From JAWQFO01 sp033436665 (GTDB lineage: Bacteria; Pseudomonadota; Alphaproteobacteria; Rhodobacterales; Rhodobacteraceae): a stretch of 64,000 bases of DNA. Below the pieces are notes generated by a model, which searched no databases, was not told the origin of the DNA, and worked only from the letters and a program-made list of their open reading frames with translations. Location of the stretch: NCBI RefSeq assembly GCF_033436665.1, contig NZ_JAWQFO010000004.1, forward strand, positions 62,001 to 126,000, given 5' to 3'. This document shows, in pieces, positions 34,638 through 42,430 of the stretch. The translations under genes and the position numbers were made by a program. The stretch's first letter is position 1. The number at the start of each line of letters is the position of its first letter.

Positions 34638-35933
34638 TCAGTCGGAGTCGCGGTTCCGAACCCATTCGCAGGACCCTTGGTGACCCAGACGGCACGCCGT
34701 TTCGTAGTGATCGGTCGCTTGCCCGAGATCCTCGACCACTCCGATGCCGAACTCGTAGGCAAGCGCCACGCGGAAACACCCGACGCCGTGTCCTCCGGCA
34801 CATCCTCGGCGGAAGAGGTCGAATGCTACCGATGCGTCCGACGCCATCATTGCTGAGACTCGTCCCAAATACGTGCAACCCGCGGGGATGTCGCTCTTGC
34901 AGGCACGGTCGTAGAGCTTCGCTGCGTCCCGAAGCCCCATCTCGCCCGACCACAGGAAACGCGGGTCCGCGCAGCCCCTGGTTTCTCCGCCGACGCATGC
35001 CAGACGGAGCATCTGGAGTTGCGCCTCCTCGGCGGGCGTCAGCGCGGCGACATCGAGACACACGCGGCCCTGGAAGACGGAACAGAGCGCGCGATCGGCC
35101 ACCGTCAGCCCCGTCTCTCCGCGTGTCAGAGCGCCCGAGACGACGAGCGCGCCCAGAAAGGTCGTCAGACCGACAAGGTTCGACAGAACCATGATCGGAC
35201 GATGCTCAACGTCGAGCCAGTCAGCTATCCGAAGACCTTTGCAGGCTCGCATCAGCCAGGTCGACCCGATATAGGCCCAGGTCCAGAGCGACGTCAGGAA
35301 AGTCGAATAGAAGAACACCGAGAAGACCGAAAAGACGCCCAGGACCTCGGCGAGTGTTTCGATTTCACCTGCGTAAAGCGGGCTGCGGAGCACCACGAAT
35401 ATCGCGACCCAGATGATTGCCGCAGAAAACAGCAGGTCGAGCAGCAGGACACCGGCTTGCGACAGCCATCGGCGCGGCATGCGTGACAGCAGAAGCCGTG
35501 TTTCGAGCAGGGATGCGTAGTCGGCCAGAACGTTGATCGCGAGACCGAAGAGCAGCACCGACCCAAATTCCAGATCGCTTTGCAGACGGACCCCAACCGC
35601 TTCACTTCGCCCCATGAGAAGCCAGATGACGACCACCGCAACGAGGGATGCTGCAGCGGACCGCAGGAAGCATCGGACAGAAAAATGGTTGCGACCGAAC
35701 ACCGCGTCGAAAAGAGATACGAAGCTTTTCGCCCAGTTGATTTCGGTCTGGGCGCCCATGAGCCAGAGAGCGATCTCATCCTTGCGCTCGCGGTTGAGCA
35801 GCCCGGCAAACGCGGTCAGGCCCATCATCGACGCGGCAAGGCCCGCGGCCGGACCCCAGTTGGTCAAGGATGAGGCGAAATCTCCCAACAGACGGCACAC
35901 CCAGGTCGATGCGTTCGGCAGGCACCTTAACAC
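34638..35933 (-). CDS. Membrane protein with C-terminal Sel1-like repeats
   Basis: This 431-aa protein has several hydrophobic segments in its first 270 residues ('LVAVVVIWLLMG', 'LLLDLLFSAAIIWVAIFVVL', 'LVGLTTFLGALVVSGAL'), then a Cys-rich Sel1-like part ('ALCSVFQGRVC', 'RGCAGGHGVGCFRVALAYEF', 'ACRLGHQGSCEW'). Such repeats bind partner proteins. The start is uncertain: the frame opens at GTG 35933 without a good ribosome site, and a plausible coding start in another frame (ATG 35959) suggests a possible frameshift. A sampled line is about 58% GC, lower than its neighbours. No family was recognised. Confidence 0.6.
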   Translation of the reverse strand: MLRCLPNASTWVCRLLGDFASSLTNWGPAAGLAASMMGLTAFAGLLNRERKDEIALWLMGAQTEINWAKSFVSLFDAVFGRNHFSVRCFLRSAAASLVAVVVIWLLMGRSEAVGVRLQSDLEFGSVLLFGLAINVLADYASLLETRLLLSRMPRRWLSQAGVLLLDLLFSAAIIWVAIFVVLRSPLYAGEIETLAEVLGVFSVFSVFFYSTFLTSLWTWAYIGSTWLMRACKGLRIADWLDVEHRPIMVLSNLVGLTTFLGALVVSGALTRGETGLTVADRALCSVFQGRVCLDVAALTPAEEAQLQMLRLACVGGETRGCADPRFLWSGEMGLRDAAKLYDRACKSDIPAGCTYLGRVSAMMASDASVAFDLFRRGCAGGHGVGCFRVALAYEFGIGVVEDLGQATDHYETACRLGHQGSCEWVRNRDSD

Positions 35934-36056
35934 GGACGGCGCTGAACTGCTCGATTAGCATGGTCTCGCCGCCTCTGGCGCAACCATCGACATCAGGCCA
36001 ATTCCTTATCCGTGTCATCGAATGCGCAAGAATCTCCGGACCGCACAAGTGCTGAA

Positions 36057-36100
36057 ACAGAAAAGACCGCCCGCGCCTCCCCGGTGCGGGCGGTCCGTTT
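36057..36100 (-). terminator. Rho-independent terminator after ornithine decarboxylase
   Basis: GACCGCCCGC (36065-36074) pairs with GCGGGCGGTC (36086-36095), extended by three more pairs around a TCCCC loop. On the minus strand the stem is followed by TTTTCTGTTT. A short TTTT on the plus side may also stop transcription in the other direction. Confidence 0.85.
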
Positions 36101-36117
36101 TCCGCGCGATCCCTCGT

Positions 36118-37290
36118 TCAGAGAACGATCACATCGAGCGGCGGAAAGCCGTTGAAGCCGACCGACGAGTAGCTCGACGTGTAGGCGCCGCAGTTGCGGA
36201 TCACCACGCGGTCGCCGCAGCGCAGGTCCAGCGGCAGGTTCACGGGGCGCTTCTCGTAGAGGATGTCGGCGCTGTCACAGGACGGTCCGGCCAGAACACA
36301 GGGACCGGTCTCGCCGCCGTCGTGGCGGGTCACGAACTGGTAGCGGATCGCCTCGCCCTCGGTCTCGGCAAGCCCCGAGAAGCGGCCGATGTCGAGATAG
36401 ACCCAGCGGTGCAGGTCATCCTCGGACTTCTTCGACACCAGCAGCACCTCGGCCACGATGTGGCCGGCCTCGGCGACCATGCCGCGGCCCGGCTCTGCCA
36501 TCAGTTCCGGCACTTCGCCGAACCGTGCCTCGACCAGGGCCACCACCTCGGCGGCATAGGCCTTCGGCGCCTGCACGGTCTGGCCGTAGAAGGCCGGGAA
36601 ACCGCCACCGATGTTGAGCAACTGGAGGTCGTGGCCGGCGGCACGCGCGGCATGCCAGAGCGGTGCGATCTGGTCGAGCACCGGCACCCAGTACTCGGCT
36701 TCGCGGGTCTGCGAGCCGACGTGGAAGGACAGGCCGTAGGGCACGAGACCGAGGTCGCTGGCGAGGTCGAGCAACGCGGGCAGCTTGGAGGGCGCGCAGC
36801 CGAACTTGCGGCTCAGCGGCCACTCGGCCTTGTCGTTGTCGACGATCAGGCGCAGGTAGACCTTCGCCCCCGGCGCATTCTCGGCGATTTTTTCCAGCTC
36901 GGCTTCGGAATCGGCGGCGAACATGGTCACGCCGACGCTGTGTGCGAAGGCGATGTCGGAGGCCTTCTTGATCGTGTTGCCGAACGAGATATGCGCGGCA
37001 TCGGCGCCCTGCCCGAGGCAGAGCTCGATTTCCTGCCGCGACGCGCAGTCGAAGCCCGAGCCTTTCTGGACCAGCATGCGCACGATCTCGGTGGCCGGGT
37101 TGGCCTTGACGGCATAGTGGATGTGCGCACGGCCCAGCCCTTCGGCCAGCGCATCGTACTGGCGCGCGACCCGGTCGCGGCTGATGACCAGCGTCGGCTT
37201 GTCAAAGCTGTTGGCCGCGATGAAAGCGGCTGCGGCGTCGGCAAAGACAGGCGTTGCGGCGCGCAGGGCGCCGTGGACGGTAGCGTTCAT
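36118..37290 (-). CDS. Type III PLP-dependent decarboxylase, ornithine (lysine/ornithine) decarboxylase
   Basis: This 390-aa fold-III enzyme makes putrescine (or cadaverine) in polyamine synthesis. The PLP Lys62 lies in 'HYAVKANP', the phosphate loop is 'NIGGGFP', and the other-subunit active-site Cys338 is in 'GPSCDSADIL'. The start ATG at 37290 has GGAG 6 bases upstream, better than the ATG at 37296, which touches that site. A long structured leader precedes it and a strong terminator follows. Diaminopimelate decarboxylase is less likely because the length and the GPSCDSAD motif fit ornithine decarboxylase. Confidence 0.93.
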   Translation of the reverse strand: MNATVHGALRAATPVFADAAAAFIAANSFDKPTLVISRDRVARQYDALAEGLGRAHIHYAVKANPATEIVRMLVQKGSGFDCASRQEIELCLGQGADAAHISFGNTIKKASDIAFAHSVGVTMFAADSEAELEKIAENAPGAKVYLRLIVDNDKAEWPLSRKFGCAPSKLPALLDLASDLGLVPYGLSFHVGSQTREAEYWVPVLDQIAPLWHAARAAGHDLQLLNIGGGFPAFYGQTVQAPKAYAAEVVALVEARFGEVPELMAEPGRGMVAEAGHIVAEVLLVSKKSEDDLHRWVYLDIGRFSGLAETEGEAIRYQFVTRHDGGETGPCVLAGPSCDSADILYEKRPVNLPLDLRCGDRVVIRNCGAYTSSYSSVGFNGFPPLDVIVL

Positions 37291-37614
37291 GGTCATCTCC
37301 AAAGAGCAGTTGGGGGATTTGGGCCCCAAGTGTCGTTTCAAGAGACGTTACCGTCGCTACATAAACGCGGGTCAGCCAGAAGGTGGTCTGACCGGCCAGA
37401 GGCGCGTGCGTTGGCGTCTGTGGAGGCGCATTTAAGCCATGCGCGGATTCGTTCAAGAGAAAAATCGGCCGATTCCGAAATTCTTTCCGGGGCTTGTCCG
37501 GTGTGGCGGAACGGCGACACGAATGCGCAACGTTGACCTGCCGCGGACGACGGCGGTCAAGGCGAAGGGTCGATCGACAGGCAGCAGTACCGGCCGGGGC
37601 CGCGCCGCAGGTCG
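37291..37614 (-). ncRNA. Structured leader of ornithine decarboxylase, candidate speF-type motif
   Basis: This 324-base stretch has no convincing gene. On the minus strand it contains two exact small hairpins: GCGCAT/ATGCGC (plus-strand 37426-37431 and 37439-37444) and GGTCAG/CTGACC (37370-37375 and 37388-37393). A further GC-balanced tract leads to the decarboxylase ribosome site. A structured leader called the speF motif is known upstream of ornithine decarboxylase genes in alphaproteobacteria, and this has the right place and character. I could not align it to the model. A short frame (MRLHRRQ..., 19 codons) overlaps the hairpins but lacks a ribosome site. Of the rest of the gap (37451-37614) I can say only that it holds the autotransporter stop flank. 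Confidence 0.45.
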
Positions 37615-39441
37615 TCAGAAGCCGTAGGACACGAACAGCCGGGCTTCGGTTTCGTCGAGCCCGCCCTGCCCGATGCTGAGATAGCCCAGGCTCGCCTCGA
37701 CGTTGAACCGGCGCGCCACCTGCGCCCGGAACCCCAGCCTCACCGAACCCGACCAGCGCGACGGCGCCTCGAGGGTCAGGTTTCGCGTCAGCACCCCGCC
37801 CTGATCGGGCCGCTCGAATTCGTAAAGCGCGCCGATGGTGGCATAGGGCATCCACGTGTTGCCGTTCTCTCCGACGAAGACGCGGCTGAACTCGGTCTCG
37901 GCCGATAAGGTTCCGTAGTTGTAGGCGCTGCCAGCGAGCTCCACTGAGAAGTCGCGCCCGCGCACCCGGCCCGCGATGACGTGATCCTCCGAGTCGTAGC
38001 GTGTGAGGTCCAGCGAGAAGCTTGGCCGGATGATGGTCTCGCCCGCGGTGAAAAAACCGTGCAGGTTCAGCGACCCGCCGACGCTGTCGCTGTCGTAGTC
38101 CCCCTGCAGTGCAAGCAACGAAACATCGCTTTGGTATTCGCCCCAGGTGATCGCACCGTCCATTGACCAGTTGTCGGACAGGCGCACGCCAAAATAGGGA
38201 CCGAACGTGACGCCGTCGGTGTCGATGTCGATGGCGCCGTCGAAGGCTTCGCTCCGGGCCTCCTGCGTCGAGGCCGAGAACCCCAGCACAAGGTTTTCGC
38301 TGACTCTGCGGTCCAGCCCGAAGCTCAACATGGCGATGTCGGATTCGCTGCCGCTGCCAAATCTGTCGTCGTCGATATCGGTGTAGGTCGCGTCGGCCCA
38401 GGTGTTCCAAAGGCTCGGCTCGAGGCTGTAGCGCCCGGGCGTCGAAGAGGCCCCCTGCGCGCGGGCCAGCGCCTCCTGTTCGGCCAGCAGTTCGTCCGGG
38501 CAGATGGGCAGACGCTGGTCCTCGGCGGCGCCGACCGCCCGCGGCGTCCGCGGGTCAACGCAAAGGGTCGGAACGCCGCCCGGCCCGAGAACCCGGCGCG
38601 TGCCGGGCAGTGTTCCAGACGGCAGGTTCAGGTCCGGGCGGGAAATCGGCGTGCCGCCGCCGGCCCCGCCTCCAGCCGAACCGCCACCTGTGCCGCCACC
38701 CCCGCCGCCGGTTCCACCGCCGCCACCCCCGGTCGGTCCGCCCGCGATCCCGCCGCCACCACCGGAGCCGCCGCCGCCAAATCCGCCGCCGCTGCCGCCA
38801 CTTCCGCCGCCGGACGGACCGCCACCGATGCTGCCACCGCCACCGGTTCCTCCTCCACCGCCGCCAATTCCGCCCCCGCTGCCACCATTGCCTCCGCCGG
38901 CGCCACCGAATCCGCCGCCGCTTCCACCAGTGCCACCTCCGCCGCCGCCGAAACCTCCGCCGCTACCGCCGTTTCCGCCGCCGGTTCCTCCTCCACCGCC
39001 GTAACCGCCGCCGCTGCCGCCATTCGACGTGCCGCCACCGATACCACCGCCTCCGGGGGGACGGTGCAGCCAGGGCGGCAGCGTCAGACCGCCTTTCTGG
39101 TTCTGGGTGTCGATAAGACAGGGCTTGTTGCCCTGCAGGCTGTAGAGTTCATGCGTGCCACCACTTCCCTGCGATACGAAGGGCGACAGGGACAGACGCA
39201 GCCCGCGGCGCGATTTCGACCACGTGTCGACCACGTTGTTGCCCTTGGTCTGCAACTGGAATGATCCTGCGTCGCGCGTGCGCGAGAGCCAGACCGTCTG
39301 ACTGTCGTCCCGGGTCTTCCCGAGGAATCGCAAGGATCCATCCCCGCCGCACTTCTGAGCAAGTGCAGGTGTTCCGGCCAGCAGGCTGCAGGCCAGGGCA
39401 AGGGAGAGCGGGGACAAGGCTGTCGGGGACCAACGCGTCAT
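37615..39441 (-). CDS. Glycine-rich autotransporter-like outer-membrane protein
   Basis: This 608-aa predicted surface protein starts with a Sec signal peptide (1-29, '…GTPALAQ'). A ~100-residue N-terminal region with Cys31 and Cys108 is followed by about 134 residues of almost pure glycine with scattered Ser, Thr, Phe, Ile and Asn (about 130-264). A short Cys-containing linker then leads to a C-terminal beta-barrel of about 260 residues that ends in Phe ('LFVSYGF'), as autotransporter barrels do. The start ATG at 39441 has no clear Shine-Dalgarno site. The glycine tract at DNA level (about 38650-39060) is a GGX repeat prone to length change. The function is unknown. Confidence 0.82.
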   Translation of the reverse strand: MTRWSPTALSPLSLALACSLLAGTPALAQKCGGDGSLRFLGKTRDDSQTVWLSRTRDAGSFQLQTKGNNVVDTWSKSRRGLRLSLSPFVSQGSGGTHELYSLQGNKPCLIDTQNQKGGLTLPPWLHRPPGGGGIGGGTSNGGSGGGYGGGGGTGGGNGGSGGGFGGGGGGTGGSGGGFGGAGGGNGGSGGGIGGGGGGTGGGGSIGGGPSGGGSGGSGGGFGGGGSGGGGGIAGGPTGGGGGGTGGGGGGTGGGSAGGGAGGGTPISRPDLNLPSGTLPGTRRVLGPGGVPTLCVDPRTPRAVGAAEDQRLPICPDELLAEQEALARAQGASSTPGRYSLEPSLWNTWADATYTDIDDDRFGSGSESDIAMLSFGLDRRVSENLVLGFSASTQEARSEAFDGAIDIDTDGVTFGPYFGVRLSDNWSMDGAITWGEYQSDVSLLALQGDYDSDSVGGSLNLHGFFTAGETIIRPSFSLDLTRYDSEDHVIAGRVRGRDFSVELAGSAYNYGTLSAETEFSRVFVGENGNTWMPYATIGALYEFERPDQGGVLTRNLTLEAPSRWSGSVRLGFRAQVARRFNVEASLGYLSIGQGGLDETEARLFVSYGF

Positions 39442-39593
39442 GGTTGAATCTGTAAAGGGTCCGGCGCCGTTCTCAAGAGTCGCGCGCGCGGCTGCCCACG
39501 AAAGACACCTAAGTCCGCAATATGTTGCACGCGCGCCGCAGGGCATGTCGGAATGCGCAGCACTCAATCGTGGCAGCAGACCATCGGCCGACC

Positions 39594-39629
39594 AAAAACG
39601 AAAGGCCCCGGTCGACAACCGGGGCCTTG
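39594..39629 (-). terminator. Terminator after the DUF1013 gene
   Basis: GGCCCCGGT (39604-39612) pairs with ACCGGGGCC (39618-39626) across a 5-base loop. On the minus strand it is followed by TTTCGTTTTTGG, a good rho-independent signature. Confidence 0.85.
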
Positions 39630-39655
39630 TCGGTCTGGACGGACCTGCGCGCCGT

Positions 39656-40444
39656 TCAGCGGCGCGGATCGTCGCTATCGTCCTCGTCTTCGTCCTCGTC
39701 GTCGCCGTGCATCCCGTCGGGCAGGTTGAAGAAGCTGTCGGCATCGGCAAAGTCGCTCTTGGGCCGTTCCTCGGTCTCGTCGGGCGTGTTGCCTGACAGC
39801 GTAAAGGTCTCGAGCCCCTCGATCGCGGTCGGGATCTTCGGCTCGGTGTCCATGCCGAGACTCTGCTCGGTGCTGACAAGCTTGCGGCGCTCGTCGTCGG
39901 TCATCACCGGCGCGTCGGCAGCTTTCTTGGCAGCGGCTTTCTGGACGGCAGCGTCAAGCTCGCTCTGCTTGCAGAGGCCGAGAGCGACCGGATCGATCGG
40001 CTGGATGTTGGCGATGTTCCAGTGCGTGCGCTCGCGGATCGCCTGGATGGTCGGTTTGGTCGTGCCGACCAGCTTGCCGATCTGGCCGTCCGAAAGCTCG
40101 GGGTGGAACTTGACCAGCCACAGGATCGAGGCCGGGCGGTCCTGGCGCTTCGAAAGCGGCGTGTAGCGCGGTCCGCGGCGCTTTTCCTCGCCTTGCGCGG
40201 CCGCGTTGAACTTGAGCTTCAGCTTGTGCAGCGGGTTCGACTGCGCCGCGTCGATCTCTTCCTGCGTCAGCTGGTTGTTGGCGATGGGATCGAACCCCTT
40301 CACGCCCTGGGCCACGTCGCCATCGGCGATGCCTTGGACTTCAAGTTCGTGCATGCCTACGAAATCCGCGATCTGCTTGAAGCTGATCGTCGTGTTGTCC
40401 ACCAGCCACACGGCGGTGGCCTTCGCCATGATCGGTTTTGCCAT
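39656..40444 (-). CDS. DUF1013 (TrcR) family cell-cycle transcriptional regulator
   Basis: This 262-aa cytosolic protein contains a helix-turn-helix-like stretch ('LTQEEIDAAQ', 'ELSDGQIGKLVGTTKPTIQA'). The family is now often annotated TrcR, a cell-cycle regulator of alphaproteobacteria. The C-terminus is acidic ('GDDEDEDEDDSDD'), which could bind partners. AAGGAG precedes the ATG at 40444. It is divergent from the RNase T2 gene and ends in its own terminator. The regulatory role comes from family naming, not from this sequence. Confidence 0.85.
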   Translation of the reverse strand: MAKPIMAKATAVWLVDNTTISFKQIADFVGMHELEVQGIADGDVAQGVKGFDPIANNQLTQEEIDAAQSNPLHKLKLKFNAAAQGEEKRRGPRYTPLSKRQDRPASILWLVKFHPELSDGQIGKLVGTTKPTIQAIRERTHWNIANIQPIDPVALGLCKQSELDAAVQKAAAKKAADAPVMTDDERRKLVSTEQSLGMDTEPKIPTAIEGLETFTLSGNTPDETEERPKSDFADADSFFNLPDGMHGDDEDEDEDDSDDPRR

Positions 40445-40571
40445 TCTGTCGCTCCTTTGAACAAACCTTCCCCGTCGCCTGGCTGGGCGGTCCTGCCGGG
40501 GCAGAACGGTTTCCATTGTGGGGGAACTCGGGGCCTATATAGTGAACCGCGACGGACAAGGAAAGAGGCGA

Positions 40572-41201
40572 ATGCGGAGCATTCTGATCTGGTGCCTGCT
40601 CTGCCTGCCGGCCTGGGCCGACGGCGACAAGGCGGGCGAATTCGACTACTACGTGCTGTCGCTCAGCTGGTCGCCGAACTGGTGCGCGCTGGAAGGCGCG
40701 GCGCGCGGGTCCGACCAGTGCGACCCGCGTGCCGATCACGGATGGATCCTGCACGGTCTCTGGCCGCAGTACGAGAGCGGCTACCCGTCCTACTGCCCGG
40801 TGCACGTGCGCCCGCCAAGCCGCGGCATGACCGGCGCGATGGCAGACATCATGGGATCGGGCGGGCTCGCCTGGCACCAGTGGAAGAAGCACGGGGTCTG
40901 TTCGGGGCTCGATCCGGCCGATTACTTCGCGCTGTCGCGCGCGGCCTACGGAGGCGTGGTTCGCCCTGAGGTGTTCCGCAAGCTCGACGAAGCCGTGCGC
41001 CTGCCGGCGCGGGTCGTCGAGGACGCTTTCCTGCGTGCCAATCCCGAATTCGGGCGCGACGGGATCACCGTCACCTGCCGCGCGGGCCACATACAGGAAG
41101 CGCGAATCTGCCTCACGCGCGACCTCGAACCGCGATCCTGCGGGCGCGACGTCCGGGCGGATTGCAGCCTGGACGACGCGATGTTCGAGGCTATTCCCTG
41201 A
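40572..41201 (+). CDS. Ribonuclease T2 family enzyme
   Basis: This 209-aa secreted ribonuclease has a signal peptide ('SILIWCLLCLPAWA', 1-16). The first active-site motif is 'HGLWPQ' (His61); the second is 'WHQWKKHGVC' (101-110), with His102, Lys106 and His107. Compared with the family H-E-W-x-K-H motif, the catalytic-region Glu is Gln103 here. Many Cys support disulphides in the periplasm. AGAGG precedes the ATG at 40572; an upstream in-frame start would add a non-signal stretch. It would degrade RNA outside the cytoplasm; the Glu-to-Gln change may reduce activity. Confidence 0.88.
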   Translation: MRSILIWCLLCLPAWADGDKAGEFDYYVLSLSWSPNWCALEGAARGSDQCDPRADHGWILHGLWPQYESGYPSYCPVHVRPPSRGMTGAMADIMGSGGLAWHQWKKHGVCSGLDPADYFALSRAAYGGVVRPEVFRKLDEAVRLPARVVEDAFLRANPEFGRDGITVTCRAGHIQEARICLTRDLEPRSCGRDVRADCSLDDAMFEAIP

Positions 41202-41260
41202 CACCAGCGGGGACGCTGTCCGCAGATCCTTTCACCGAGCCGGAGATGCGCGCACAAGTT

Positions 41261-41293
41261 GGGCCCGCGCTATCCGGTCGATGGCGCGGGCCC
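41261..41293. terminator. Hairpin between RNase T2 and quinone oxidoreductase genes
   Basis: GGGCCCGCGC (41261-41270) pairs exactly with GCGCGGGCCC (41284-41293) around a 13-base loop, between convergent genes. No T-run follows on either strand, so the terminator role is inferred from position. Confidence 0.5.
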
Positions 41294-41412
41294 GTGATGC
41301 AAGCCCCTGATCCTAAGGCGCTTCTCCGTGGAACCTGCACGGGCCTCCCCGGTCCGTGCCGTACCCCGAGCCTAGCCGGACAAGGCTTAACAAAAGGTTT
41401 CCGATGCTGCGC

Positions 41413-42387
41413 TCAGGGCAATAGGACCGTACTGCCCGTGGTCTTGCGCGCCTCGAGCGCGCGATGCGCCTCGGCCACGTCCTCGAGCGCGAAACGCTGG
41501 TCGATCCTGATCGTGACCGCCCCGCTTTCGATCTTGTCGAAAAGCTCCCGCGCCATCTCCTGGCAGGTCTCGTGCCGGGCGATATGGGTGAACAGCGTGG
41601 GCCGCGTGATCTTGAGCGAGCCCTTCTGGGCCAGCGTCGCCAGCGCGAAGGGCGGCACGGCACCCGAGGCATTGCCGAAGGAGATCATCATGCCCAAGGG
41701 TTTCAGGCAGTCCAGCGACCCCTCGAACGTGTCCTTGCCGACCGCGTCCATGACCACGTCAACACCCGCCGCGTCGGTCAGCTTGCGTACCTTCTCGACG
41801 AAATCGGCGTCCCGATAGTTGATGCACTCCTCTGCTCCGTGGTCGCGTGCCAGCTGGCACTTTTCGTCCGTCCCGGCGGTGCCGATGAGGCGAATGCCTT
41901 CCGAGCGTGCCCATTGGCAGGCGATCAGCCCGACGCCGCCCGCAGCGGCATGAAACAGGACCGTATCGCCCTTGGCGATAGGCGTCGTGCGGTGGAAGAG
42001 GTAGTTCACGGTCAGCCCCTTCAGCATCATCGCGGCGCCGACCTCGAAAGAGATCGCGTCGGGCAGCGGACAGACCTGTGCTGCCGGCATCACCCGCGCC
42101 TCGCAATAGGCGCCGGGCGGGCTTGCCGCATAGGCCGCGCGATCGCCCTCCTTCAGATGGGTGACTCCCTCGCCCACCGCCTCGACGACGCCTGCGGCTT
42201 CCATGCCAAGCGGGTGAGGCAGGTCCAGCGGATAAAGCCCCGTGCGCTGGTAGACGTCGATAAAGTTGAGCCCGCTGGCCTCGTGCCGAATACGGATTTC
42301 GCCCTTGCCCGGCGCGCCGACGTTGCGGTCCACGACCTCGAGCGCATCCGGTCCTCCGAAGGCTTCGATGACGACAGTTCTGGACAT
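41413..42387 (-). CDS. Quinone oxidoreductase (zeta-crystallin-like MDR)
   Basis: This 324-aa NADPH-dependent MDR enzyme has no zinc ligands. The nucleotide-binding motif is 'AAAGGVGLIACQWA', and 'GLNFIDVYQRTGLYPLDLP' is the quinone-oxidoreductase signature. I chose the ATG at 42387 because GAGGGA lies 7 bases upstream; the ATG at 42393 touches the site. It follows a paralogous gene by 43 bases on the same strand. It probably reduces quinones or reactive carbonyls in the cytosol. Confidence 0.92.
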   Translation of the reverse strand: MSRTVVIEAFGGPDALEVVDRNVGAPGKGEIRIRHEASGLNFIDVYQRTGLYPLDLPHPLGMEAAGVVEAVGEGVTHLKEGDRAAYAASPPGAYCEARVMPAAQVCPLPDAISFEVGAAMMLKGLTVNYLFHRTTPIAKGDTVLFHAAAGGVGLIACQWARSEGIRLIGTAGTDEKCQLARDHGAEECINYRDADFVEKVRKLTDAAGVDVVMDAVGKDTFEGSLDCLKPLGMMISFGNASGAVPPFALATLAQKGSLKITRPTLFTHIARHETCQEMARELFDKIESGAVTIRIDQRFALEDVAEAHRALEARKTTGSTVLLP

Positions 42388-42430
42388 GGCCATTTCCCTC
42401 TGATTCGATTTCGACAGGCTTCGGCGCGCC

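Noticed and set aside
37338..37520. 60-aa minus-strand frame in the decarboxylase leader
   Set aside because: It has no ribosome site, an odd composition and overlaps the structured leader; treated as non-coding.
38504..39004. Proline-rich plus-strand frame opposite the glycine-rich tract
   Set aside because: It is the antisense reading of GGX codons and has no ribosome site; the minus-strand protein has signal peptide and barrel.
38650..39060. CRISPR-like or satellite repeat
   Set aside because: The repetition follows codon triplets within a coding frame; there are no fixed-length repeats and spacers.
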